Shown: in pieces, positions 29,736 through 37,575 of the stretch
Numbering within the stretch: position 1 is the first letter of the stretch
How the letters are laid out: each line of letters begins with the position of its first letter
Assembly: GCF_021568705.1 (NCBI RefSeq)
Contig: NZ_JAKGTH010000010.1
Coordinates: 62,001 to 126,000, forward strand
DNA length: 64,000 nt
Reading direction: 5' to 3'
DNA from: Gillisia lutea
GTDB lineage: Bacteria > Bacteroidota > Bacteroidia > Flavobacteriales > Flavobacteriaceae
Program-made: the position numbers and the translations under genes
The notes under the pieces: generated by a model
Database searches by the model: none
The model's input: only the letters and a program-made list of their open reading frames with translations
Told to the model about the DNA's origin: nothing

Positions 29736-29866
29736 ATATGATTTTCTTAAAAACCTCCCAAAGTTATTGGTATAACCTGAAAATAGACTATGGTTGTAGC
29801 CACTTTTATTAACATATTTTGTATTTTAGCACTCCTAAAAAAATAATCAGAAAAAGATATCAGTAT

Positions 29867-31150
29867 ATGTCAAAAGTTGCTACGTTAGAGATTGATGGGA
29901 AGAAATACGAATTCCCGGTAACCATTGGAAGTGAAAATGAAGTTGCCATTGATATTAAAAGCTTAAGAGGGCAATCTGGAGTGATTACTTTAGATCCAGG
30001 ATATAAGAATACAGGTAGCTGTGAAAGTGCCATCACTTTTCTTGATGGAGAAAAGGGGGTCTTAAGATACCGAGGATACTCAATTGAAGAATTGGCTGAA
30101 AAAGCTGACTTTTTAGAAGTGGTTTTCTTATTGATTTTTGGTGAGTTGCCAAATAAAGAACAACTAGATAAATTTAAAGCAGATATCATCGAGCAAAGTG
30201 AGGTGAATGACGATATGAAAACTGTAATTAATGGTTTTCCTTCTTCAGCTCATCCAATGGGGATGTTATCTTCTTTAACCAGCGCGCTAATAGCCTTCAA
30301 TCCGAAATCTGTAAATGTAGATTCAGAAGAGGATATGTACAAAGCTATAGTGAAGCTTCTTGCTAAATTCCCAACACTTGCTGCTTGGACTTTAAGAAGA
30401 AGAAATGACCTTCCTCTTGAGAACCGTGATAAAGATCTTGGGTTTATTGAAAGTCTTTTAAAGATGATGTTCGCAAAACCAGGAGAAGATTATGTTGCTG
30501 ATAAAACGGTAGTAGATGCCTTAGATAAATTATTAATCCTTCATGCCGATCATGAGCAAAACTGTTCAACTTCTACAGTTAGAATAGTTGGTTCTTCTCA
30601 TGCCGGATTATTTGCTTCTATTTCAGCAGGAGTTTCCGCATTATGGGGGCCACTTCATGGTGGAGCAAATCAGGCGGTAATTGAAATGCTTGAAGAGATC
30701 AAAAACGATGGTGGAGACACTTCTAAATTCATTGCTAAAGCAAAAGATAAAGAAGACCCATTTAGATTGATGGGCTTCGGACACAGAGTGTACAAGAATT
30801 TTGATCCACGTGCTAAAATCATTAAAAAAGCAGCTGATGAAGTATTGGCAGCATTAGGAGTTGATGATCCAATTTTAGAAATCGCTAAAGGATTAGAAAA
30901 AGCAGCATTGGAAGATGAATACTTCGTTGAACGTAAATTATATCCAAACGTAGATTTCTACTCAGGAATTATTTACCGTGCAATGGGAATTCCAACAGAG
31001 ATGTTCACTGTTATGTTTGCTGTAGGAAGACTTCCGGGATGGATCGCACAATGGAGAGAAATGAGATTAGGGAAAGAGCCTATTGGAAGACCTCGTCAAG
31101 TATACATAGGAGAAACTCTTCGTTCATTCAAAGAATTGGATAACCGATAA
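29867..31150 (+). CDS. gltA: Citrate synthase (type II-like)
   Basis: Condenses acetyl-CoA and oxaloacetate, the entry step of the TCA cycle. The start used is the ATG at 29867 (MSKVATLEIDGKKYEF, 427 aa); the longer frame from 29819 lacks family support. Catalytic histidines lie in ADHEQNCSTSTVR and GFGHRVYKNFDPRA, and the catalytic aspartate in NVDFYSGIIYRAMG. The C-terminal region GRPRQVYIGETLR is typical. Length is close to E. coli GltA (427). mdh of the same cycle lies elsewhere in the window. Confidence 0.98.
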   Translation: MSKVATLEIDGKKYEFPVTIGSENEVAIDIKSLRGQSGVITLDPGYKNTGSCESAITFLDGEKGVLRYRGYSIEELAEKADFLEVVFLLIFGELPNKEQLDKFKADIIEQSEVNDDMKTVINGFPSSAHPMGMLSSLTSALIAFNPKSVNVDSEEDMYKAIVKLLAKFPTLAAWTLRRRNDLPLENRDKDLGFIESLLKMMFAKPGEDYVADKTVVDALDKLLILHADHEQNCSTSTVRIVGSSHAGLFASISAGVSALWGPLHGGANQAVIEMLEEIKNDGGDTSKFIAKAKDKEDPFRLMGFGHRVYKNFDPRAKIIKKAADEVLAALGVDDPILEIAKGLEKAALEDEYFVERKLYPNVDFYSGIIYRAMGIPTEMFTVMFAVGRLPGWIAQWREMRLGKEPIGRPRQVYIGETLRSFKELDNR

Positions 31151-31172
31151 TAGTTCTTTATATCAATAATTT

Positions 31173-31203
31173 AAAAGCTTCATTGTACAATGAAGCTTTT
31201 TTT
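31173..31203 (+). terminator. gltA terminator
   Basis: A perfect 12-bp stem (31173-31184 with 31189-31200), GTAC loop, then T residues. The T tract runs directly into the -7 element of the next gene. Confidence 0.9.
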
Positions 31204-31210
31204 ATATTTG
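31182..31210 (+). promoter_or_regulatory. Promoter of the guanidino-hydrolase pair, overlapping a terminator
   Basis: A perfect -7 element TATATTTG (31203-31210) is preceded by ATTG (31182-31185) at a 17-base spacing. The -33 match lies at the loop of the gltA terminator hairpin. The predicted leader before the ATG at 31229 is only about 12 bases. Confidence 0.6.
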
Positions 31211-31228
31211 CACTAAAATAAACCAGCT

Positions 31229-32143
31229 ATGCTAAAACTTAATATAACAAGTGAAACTGCACCTTTAAAAGCCGTTGTTTTGGGAACAGCTGAAAGTAAT
31301 GGAGGGACACCTGCTTATGAAGATGCCTACGATCCTAAATCTGCCGAATATATCAAAGCAGGGACGTATCCTGTGGAAGAAGATATGGTAAAGGAGATGG
31401 AGGCAGTTGCAGCTGTTTTTAAGAAATATGATGTGCAGGTTTTTAGGCCCAAAGTAATAGAAGATTACAATCAAATATTTACTAGGGATATCGCTTTTGT
31501 TATTGATGATAAGTTTATTAAGGCCAATATTTTACCCGATAGAGACGAGGAGATTGAAGCTATAAATCATGTCCTCGAGCAAATAGACCCTGCTAAGATT
31601 CTCACGATGCCTGAAGATGCGCATATTGAAGGAGGGGACGTAATGCCTTATCAGAATTATATCCTAGTAGGAACTTATAAGGGAGATGATTATCCTAATT
31701 ATATTACGGCAAGAACTAACATGAAAGCTGTAAAAGCTCTGCAAGAATTATTTCCACAGAGAGAAGTGGTTTCTTTTAGCTTGCGAAAGTCGAATACTGT
31801 CGCGAGAGATAATGCTCTGCACTTGGATTGTTGTTTTCAGCCGGTAGGAAAAGATAAAGCGATCATCTACAAAGGGGGCTTTTTAATAGAAGAGGAATAT
31901 AACTGGCTTGTGGATCTCTTTGGAAAAGAAAACATTTTCGAGATAACCAGAGATGAAATGTATGATATGAACTCTAACATCTTTTCAATTTCTGAAGATG
32001 TGGTTATTTCAGAAAAGAATTTTACAAGATTAAATGCCTGGTTAAGAGCTCAGGGAATAACTGTAGAAGAAGTGCCTTATGCAGAAATATCTAAGCAGGA
32101 GGGGTTGCTTAGATGCTCCACCTTACCTTTAATAAGAGAATAA
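31229..32143 (+). CDS. Arginine deiminase / DDAH-family guanidino hydrolase
   Basis: A 304-residue member of the guanidino-group modifying (pentein) superfamily, which includes arginine deiminase, dimethylarginine dimethylaminohydrolase and amidinotransferases. The catalytic set is visible: IFTRDIAFVI (substrate-binding region, about 85-94), HIEGGDV (acidic pair), the histidine in ALHLDCCFQP and the nucleophilic cysteine near the C terminus in LLRCSTLPL. The family is certain; whether the substrate is arginine, methylarginine, citrulline or another guanidine or ureido compound is not. It is followed after four bases by a second pentein, so the two are likely co-transcribed from the promoter at 31182-31210. 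Confidence 0.85.
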   Translation: MLKLNITSETAPLKAVVLGTAESNGGTPAYEDAYDPKSAEYIKAGTYPVEEDMVKEMEAVAAVFKKYDVQVFRPKVIEDYNQIFTRDIAFVIDDKFIKANILPDRDEEIEAINHVLEQIDPAKILTMPEDAHIEGGDVMPYQNYILVGTYKGDDYPNYITARTNMKAVKALQELFPQREVVSFSLRKSNTVARDNALHLDCCFQPVGKDKAIIYKGGFLIEEEYNWLVDLFGKENIFEITRDEMYDMNSNIFSISEDVVISEKNFTRLNAWLRAQGITVEEVPYAEISKQEGLLRCSTLPLIRE

Positions 32144-32147
32144 GTTT

Positions 32148-33077
32148 ATGAGACAAATTACAAATACCGTGTTAATGGTGCGTCCTGTGGCGTTTAGAAT
32201 GAATGAAGAAACAGCGGTAAACAATTACTTTCAGGCAGATCTTCAACTCAAAAATGAGGAGGTCAATAAAAAGGCTCAGACCGAATTTGATGCTTTTGTG
32301 CATAAACTACAAAATGTAGGAGTGGACGTAATAGTGGTAAATGACAAGAAAGAACTGGATACGCCGGATTCTATCTTTCCTAATAACTGGATCTCCCTTC
32401 ATGAAGATGGAAGTTTAGCACTTTACCCTATGTTCGCCGAAAATAGGAGAAGAGAGCGCAGAGAAGAATTTTTAGACGTCTTAGAGGAAAAAGGCTTTAA
32501 GATAGGAGACATTACCGATTATACATCAGCTGAAGAAGAGGGTGTTTTTCTGGAAGGTACAGGAAGTTTAATCTTAGATAGGGTAAATAGAAAGGCATAT
32601 TGTGCATTATCGGCTCGAGCCGATGAAGAATTACTTATAGAATTTTGTGAGGATTTTGAGTATACTCCTATAATTTTTACAGCCTATCAGGATGTGGACG
32701 GTAAAAGAAAGCCTATTTATCATACCAACGTAATGATGTGTGTTGCAGAGAATTTTGCTGTAATTTGTCTGGATTGTATAGACGATAAAAAGGAGCGTAA
32801 AAATGTAGCTCGCCACTTAAAACAAGATGGAAAGCAAATTATTGAAATTACCCAAGCCCAGATACATGAGTTTGCTGGAAATATGTTGCAGGTTCAGGGA
32901 AAAGATAAGAAGTATTTGGTGATGAGTGCCACCGCTCATAAAAGTCTGACTCCTTTACAAACAAAAGCTATAGAAAAGTATTGTGAGATATTAAGTGCCG
33001 ATCTAACTACAATTGAAACCTGTGGTGGCGGAAGTGCACGTTGTATGATGGCAGAAGTTTTCTTGCCAAGATCCTAA
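32148..33077 (+). CDS. ctlX: Citrulline hydrolase-like pentein (CtlX type)
   Basis: A 309-residue protein of the CtlX group, described as citrulline-utilisation hydrolases related to arginine deiminase. Family features are VLMVRPVAFRMNEETAVNNYFQ at the start, FPNNWISLHEDGSLALYPM, FLEGTGSLILDR, the histidine in YHTNVMMCV and the nucleophilic cysteine in CGGGSARCMMAEVF. It is the second gene of a two-gene unit with a DDAH/ADI-like protein. Its stop is one base from the convergent stop of the BCCT transporter gene. The symbol is used by similarity; activity on citrulline is inferred. Confidence 0.85.
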   Translation: MRQITNTVLMVRPVAFRMNEETAVNNYFQADLQLKNEEVNKKAQTEFDAFVHKLQNVGVDVIVVNDKKELDTPDSIFPNNWISLHEDGSLALYPMFAENRRRERREEFLDVLEEKGFKIGDITDYTSAEEEGVFLEGTGSLILDRVNRKAYCALSARADEELLIEFCEDFEYTPIIFTAYQDVDGKRKPIYHTNVMMCVAENFAVICLDCIDDKKERKNVARHLKQDGKQIIEITQAQIHEFAGNMLQVQGKDKKYLVMSATAHKSLTPLQTKAIEKYCEILSADLTTIETCGGGSARCMMAEVFLPRS

Positions 33078-33078
33078 G

Positions 33079-34584
33079 TCAGCTCATTGTCCTTTTTGTG
33101 AGAACTCTTGTAAAAAGGACAATAGCTATGAAGGTAAAAATTGCAAAAGGCAATGAGCCTATTATCAGGAATTTTTGCATTGCTGTCAAAACATTGCTGT
33201 CTGGCTTTAAATTCCCTAAAACGATAATTGCTTCTGAAAAAATAAAGATCACAAAGGCCCATATCAATCGGTGCTTTTTTGAAGGTTCTTCCATTCCTTT
33301 CGTGGTAAAAATACTTAGAACATAAATGGCAGAATCTACCGATGTTACTAAAAAACTGATGAGTAGAAATACTACTAATGTATTTGATAGGATGCTTAAA
33401 GGGTAGTTTTCAAAGAAAACGAAAAGTGATGTGAACACATTTCCAAATTCATTTTGATATTCACCCCATTCAGTTATTAGATTAAAGGAGGCAGTTCCAA
33501 ATACGCTGAACCAGAAGAAGGTTCCAAGAGAAGGAATGAGTAGTACGCCAAGGAGCATTTCTCTAATGCTTCTTCCTTTCGAAATTCTGGCAATGAAAAT
33601 TCCGGTAAAGGGAGCCCATGCTAACCAAAAAGCCCAATAATAGTATGTCCAATCGGTAAGGAACTGTTTTCCGGGATTGAAATTGCTGTATGCAATACTA
33701 AGGGGGATAAAATCTACCACATAGCTATATAAGGCTTGAAAAAAATTGCCGAAAATTCGTAAAACATCACTTTGAATCAATACGAATATCAATAACATAA
33801 GGGTTAAATAGATGTTCCAGTTGGAAATGCGTTTGATGCCTTTTTCCATGCCGGCCCAGGCAGAGAGGAAGGCTATAAAACAAATAATGAACACTAGACC
33901 CAGCGTTAACTGGAGGTTTCCGGTATTCTGAGAAAATAAACTGCTTATACCTCCTTCTATTTGAGAAGTTCCTAAGCCTATTGCCGCTACAAGTCCCATT
34001 ACCGTAGTTAGTATTGTTAATAGGTCTACTCCTGCCGGAAGGTATCTCAATCTTTTAAAATGCGGTAAACTATTACCTAGTCTTAAATCTTCAGTTTTTA
34101 CAAAAATAGTATAGCCCACAATAAGGCCAAAAACCGCATAAAAGGCCCACGCCGTAAATCCCCACTGGTAGAATGTGTACTCTAAGGCAATTATTTCTTC
34201 GTTAGCTCCTGTATTTATAGGGTTGTTCAAATACATATATACAGGTTCCTGTACTCCGCGTAACAAGATACCCGCACCCATTCCGGCGCTATAGAGCATA
34301 GCTATCCACGACCACCGGTTAAATTCAGGTGCTTCCTTTCCTAGTTTTATCTTTCCTGCAGGAGATATTGCTACGATAATTAGAAACAGCACGCATAATA
34401 AACCTAACCATAAATAGAAAGTGCCAAACCATTCTCTTACCCAGATAGATCCATCTTCTATGAGCGTGTAAAATTCTTCAGTAAAAATAAATATATAAAA
34501 AGCTATAATGAGTAAAACAACCGCGGAAATTGTAAGTAGCGGATTCAGCTGAAGTTTTGGTGGTAACTTTTCAAAGTTTGACAT
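33079..34584 (-). CDS. BCCT-family osmolyte/quaternary-amine transporter
   Basis: A 501-residue membrane protein of the betaine/carnitine/choline transporter family, which takes up quaternary ammonium compounds with Na+ or H+. About twelve hydrophobic segments are visible. The glycine-rich stretch GMGAGILLRGVQEP corresponds to the helix that shapes the substrate path. The family signature around helix 8 is present (WTYYYWAFWLAWAPFTGIFIARISKGRSIREM region), with aromatic residues that bind trimethylammonium groups. It starts two bases after the SDR/DUF2867 gene and is co-transcribed with it. Substrate is not predictable; osmoprotection is a reasonable guess. Confidence 0.9.
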   Translation of the reverse strand: MSNFEKLPPKLQLNPLLTISAVVLLIIAFYIFIFTEEFYTLIEDGSIWVREWFGTFYLWLGLLCVLFLIIVAISPAGKIKLGKEAPEFNRWSWIAMLYSAGMGAGILLRGVQEPVYMYLNNPINTGANEEIIALEYTFYQWGFTAWAFYAVFGLIVGYTIFVKTEDLRLGNSLPHFKRLRYLPAGVDLLTILTTVMGLVAAIGLGTSQIEGGISSLFSQNTGNLQLTLGLVFIICFIAFLSAWAGMEKGIKRISNWNIYLTLMLLIFVLIQSDVLRIFGNFFQALYSYVVDFIPLSIAYSNFNPGKQFLTDWTYYYWAFWLAWAPFTGIFIARISKGRSIREMLLGVLLIPSLGTFFWFSVFGTASFNLITEWGEYQNEFGNVFTSLFVFFENYPLSILSNTLVVFLLISFLVTSVDSAIYVLSIFTTKGMEEPSKKHRLIWAFVIFIFSEAIIVLGNLKPDSNVLTAMQKFLIIGSLPFAIFTFIAIVLFTRVLTKRTMS

Positions 34585-34586
34585 TC

Positions 34587-36017
34587 TTAATTAGAACCAT
34601 TAGCAATTTTGTTAAGCATTCCTTCAAAGATGAAATAATGAAATGGCAACATGGTGTACCAATACAATCTGCCCCAAATTCCCCTTGGTCTAAAGGTGGC
34701 GGTTTGGTGAAGAACATTATCTGCATCTATTTCAAACTCTAACCAGGCCTCTCCCGGAACTTTCATTTCTGCAAACAGCAAAAGCCGTCTTTCTTGCTTA
34801 TCGGCAAGCAACACTCGCCAAAAGTCTAAAGAGTCGCCCGCATTTATTTCTGAGATATGTGTTCGGCCGCGCCTTAGCCCCACGCCCCCAAAGAGTTTGT
34901 CCAGATATCCTCTAAACTTCCATAGCCAATTTCCATAATACCATCCATTTAGGCCTCCAATCGCCCAAATGCGTTCCAGTACCTGCTCGGGATTATTAAT
35001 TTTGACAGACTGTTCATCCTTCAAACATCCAAAACTTGGTACCTGAATATATTTGTTAAGGTCTTTTCTGAATCTTCCGCTGCTCATGGAATCTTTCCAG
35101 CTGGAAATTACCTGATTTTGTTCTATTTTGTAAAATGCCAATTCAATAGCTTCTTTGTAGCTAATAGGTTCTATATTCAATATCTCCTGTAACCTTTTGT
35201 CCTGTGAAATTACTTCAATGCGCATACTGTCCACCAGGTTCAAAGCTAATTTATAAGAAGTAGAAGTAACGAAATATAGCCAGTAAGAAGATAGTTTAGG
35301 CGACATTACCGGAACATCTATAATATATAATTGCAATTCCCTTATTTCTGCATACTGCAGCATCATTTGCTTATAGGTAAGAATGTCCGGGCCGCCTACA
35401 TCAAAAGATTCATTATAACACTCTTCCCTGCCAATAACCCCGGTTAAAAAAGATAATACATCTCTAATGGAAATGGGCTGGCATTTTGTTTTCACCCATT
35501 TAGGAGTGATCATTATAGGTAATTTTTCACATAGATCACGAATGATTTCAAAAGAAGAACTTCCGGAACCTACTATAATTGCTGCACGTAACACGGTGAG
35601 TTTAAAATTTCCCTCGTAGAGAATATCTTCTACTTGTTTTCGCGACTTTAAGTGTTTGGAAAGATTGGAGTCATTCACTATTCCGCTTAGATAAATCACC
35701 TGCTGCACCATGGTTGCCTCCATGATCTTGTTGAAATTCTTCGCAGCTTCCGCTTCCTGACTGTCAAAGTCTTTGGTTGAGGCCGACATGGAATGAATCA
35801 GATAATAAGCAATATCTATATCCTTTATTGCAGAAGGAATCTCATTTTCTTCCAGAAAATCCAGCTCTACAATCTCTACTTTATCTAAGAGTTCTTTGTT
35901 TAGGGATAATCTATTTTTATTTCTAACAGCACATACTACATGGTGTCCTAATTCCAGTAATTGAGGTAAAAGACGTAAGCCAATATAACCATTCGCACCC
36001 GTAAGCAGAATCTTCAT
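34587..36017 (-). CDS. SDR-type NAD(P)-binding protein with C-terminal DUF2867
   Basis: A 476-residue two-part protein. Residues about 1-290 form an extended/atypical short-chain dehydrogenase fold with the NAD(P) motif GANGYIGLRLLPQL (about 7-20), DIAYYLIHSM and a later GGPDILTYKQMM. Residues about 330-476 match the DUF2867 region often fused to such domains (RIWAIGGLNGWYYGNWLWKFRG, SLDFWRVLLADKQERRLLLFAEMKVPGEAWLEF). Function of this fusion family is unknown to me. It is the first gene of a unit with the BCCT transporter, two bases away. Confidence 0.88.
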   Translation of the reverse strand: MKILLTGANGYIGLRLLPQLLELGHHVVCAVRNKNRLSLNKELLDKVEIVELDFLEENEIPSAIKDIDIAYYLIHSMSASTKDFDSQEAEAAKNFNKIMEATMVQQVIYLSGIVNDSNLSKHLKSRKQVEDILYEGNFKLTVLRAAIIVGSGSSSFEIIRDLCEKLPIMITPKWVKTKCQPISIRDVLSFLTGVIGREECYNESFDVGGPDILTYKQMMLQYAEIRELQLYIIDVPVMSPKLSSYWLYFVTSTSYKLALNLVDSMRIEVISQDKRLQEILNIEPISYKEAIELAFYKIEQNQVISSWKDSMSSGRFRKDLNKYIQVPSFGCLKDEQSVKINNPEQVLERIWAIGGLNGWYYGNWLWKFRGYLDKLFGGVGLRRGRTHISEINAGDSLDFWRVLLADKQERRLLLFAEMKVPGEAWLEFEIDADNVLHQTATFRPRGIWGRLYWYTMLPFHYFIFEGMLNKIANGSN

Positions 36018-36087
36018 TTCAAATGTTTTATAGGATAATTTAGGGATAAAATGTTTACTTTCACCTCTATTAATAAAACTTTATAAA

Positions 36088-36291
36088 ATGAATAATACCT
36101 TGAAGATTGTACTGCTTATAGTGGGTGTGGTTCTAGTTGGTTATGGATTATACACTCTTATTACTCCGGAGGTCTCTATAGATGCCGGGCCGCTACAGGT
36201 GCAAGCTCAAGGTGATAACACACAGTCTTATGCCATGATAGGTTTAGGGATCCTTGCTTTGATTGGTGGTATCGCCTTTAATAAAAGGTAG
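36088..36291 (+). CDS. Small two-helix membrane protein, DUF3185-like
   Basis: A 67-residue peptide with two hydrophobic helices (about 5-25 and 48-64) around a polar middle part (ITPEVSIDAGPLQVQAQGDNTQS). The pattern resembles DUF3185 proteins; role unknown. It is transcribed divergently from the SDR gene and convergently to marC, with four bases between stops. The ATG follows a typical A-rich stretch without a clear Shine-Dalgarno sequence. Confidence 0.75.
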   Translation: MNNTLKIVLLIVGVVLVGYGLYTLITPEVSIDAGPLQVQAQGDNTQSYAMIGLGILALIGGIAFNKR

Positions 36292-36295
36292 TTAT

Positions 36296-36928
36296 TTATT
36301 TGAGTACAGTTTCAATTACGTTCATTACCGAAGAACTTATGTATTCTACTCCTATGGCAATTACAATAAATCCAATAATTCGTGAAATTGCATTAATGCC
36401 AGATGCCCCTAAAATTTTTACAATGTAATGGGAACTTCTTAGTACTGTAAAAGTAGCTAGGCATACACCTAAAATAGCTATTACGGTAATAAGTCTTTCA
36501 GAAAACACGCTGTATTCTTCATACATTCCTATCAATAAAGAAATCGACCCAGGGCCTGCAAGCATTGGTATTGCAAGTGGGGTTAATGAAACTCCCTCTC
36601 TCTGGTAAGCATCATCTTTAACGCGTTGCTTCTCCATACCTTTATGTTTAGCGAAGGAACCGGTAAGTAAGGCAAACCCGGAAGTTACAATGATCATTCC
36701 GCCTGCAATACGAAGAGAGTCTATACTTATTCCAAAGAATTGGAGAATGAATCTCCCGGTAAAAAAGGAGATTAGTAAAATGACAAAAATATTAATAGCT
36801 GTTAGCAAGGAGGTGCGGGATCTCTCGGCAGGGCTGTCGTCTTTAGTTAATCCTACAAAAATAGGAACCGTTCCCAGGGGGTTAATTACCGAGAATAATG
36901 CGGCAAAAACATAAATAAATAATTCCAT
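36296..36928 (-). CDS. MarC-family integral membrane protein
   Basis: A polytopic protein of the MarC/UPF0056 family with about six hydrophobic helices and the recognisable FAALFSVINPLGTVPIFVGLT at the N terminus and AIPMLAGPGSISLLI in the middle. Once linked to multiple antibiotic resistance, the family has no proven function. I start at the ATG at 36928 (MELFIYVF, 210 aa) rather than the TTG five codons upstream. A -7-like CAACTTTG (36941-36948, one mismatch) lies 12 bases before that ATG. Confidence 0.88.
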   Translation of the reverse strand: MELFIYVFAALFSVINPLGTVPIFVGLTKDDSPAERSRTSLLTAINIFVILLISFFTGRFILQFFGISIDSLRIAGGMIIVTSGFALLTGSFAKHKGMEKQRVKDDAYQREGVSLTPLAIPMLAGPGSISLLIGMYEEYSVFSERLITVIAILGVCLATFTVLRSSHYIVKILGASGINAISRIIGFIVIAIGVEYISSSVMNVIETVLK

Positions 36929-37034
36929 TAGTTTTTGCGGCAAAGTTGCAATTGCAGCATAGGAAAATGTTTATCAGAAACTTAAGCTTATATTACCAAA
37001 TATAATGTCTTTTTAATGCTTTGTAAAGTTAAGG

Positions 37035-37463
37035 TTAGAGCATGTCTTCAACTGTGGTAAAGGCGTTATCTACTTTATAATCTAAGAGCTTTCTCATAAA
37101 TTTATGAATGGCAGATGTATTGGCCTTCACCTTTATAAAATAATGATCTTTATAAATGGAATATTCTTCAGCCTTCCCTTTATATAAGTTCAGTTTATAA
37201 TAAGGGATTATTAGGGCATAGGTTTCCAAAAGAGATCTAAACATTACGATAATTCCCTTGGGTCGCATTTCAATATTGCAGGTATTGGCATTATTATCTA
37301 ATACTAATAAATTGTGAATGTCTATGCTGGTACTGGTTATATGAAGTTTGGGTGAACCTGTGCCATTCAGCTTAAATCTTTGCACTAACGTAAAAGGTGC
37401 GCCAACTTCATTTATGATACTTTCTTTAATTTTAGGTTGATTGTAGCTAATATTCAATAACAT
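37035..37463 (-). CDS. Conserved-looking protein of unknown function
   Basis: A 142-residue soluble protein without signal peptide or membrane segment. It is rich in beta-prone stretches (IIVMFRSLLETYALIIPYYKLNLYKG), followed by YFIKVKANTSAIHKFMRKLLDYKVD and an acidic end. No motif that I recognise. It is transcribed divergently from argS with 112 bases between the starts and ends about 90 bases from marC, with no visible operon partner. The reading frame and codon pattern resemble its neighbours, so I take it to be real. Confidence 0.7.
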   Translation of the reverse strand: MLLNISYNQPKIKESIINEVGAPFTLVQRFKLNGTGSPKLHITSTSIDIHNLLVLDNNANTCNIEMRPKGIIVMFRSLLETYALIIPYYKLNLYKGKAEEYSIYKDHYFIKVKANTSAIHKFMRKLLDYKVDNAFTTVEDML

Positions 37464-37527
37464 AACTCATTTTTTATAAAGATAAGTATTTGAAGCTCAA
37501 GCGCTATAGCTTGCGGCTAATTTCTGT

Positions 37528-37535
37528 TATCTTTG
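37528..37535 (+). promoter_or_regulatory. argS -7 promoter element
   Basis: TATCTTTG matches TAnnTTTG exactly, giving a leader of about 35 bases before the argS ATG. The -33 element is not convincing (CTTG at 37510-37513, only 14 bases away). Confidence 0.5.
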
Positions 37536-37575
37536 CGCTTTAAAAATCGCATAAAAAGATTAAAAAAAGCAATAA

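Noticed and set aside
36296-36943. marC as a multiple antibiotic resistance gene
   Set aside because: Family membership is sound, but the resistance role of MarC was not supported in later work, so no resistance function is claimed.
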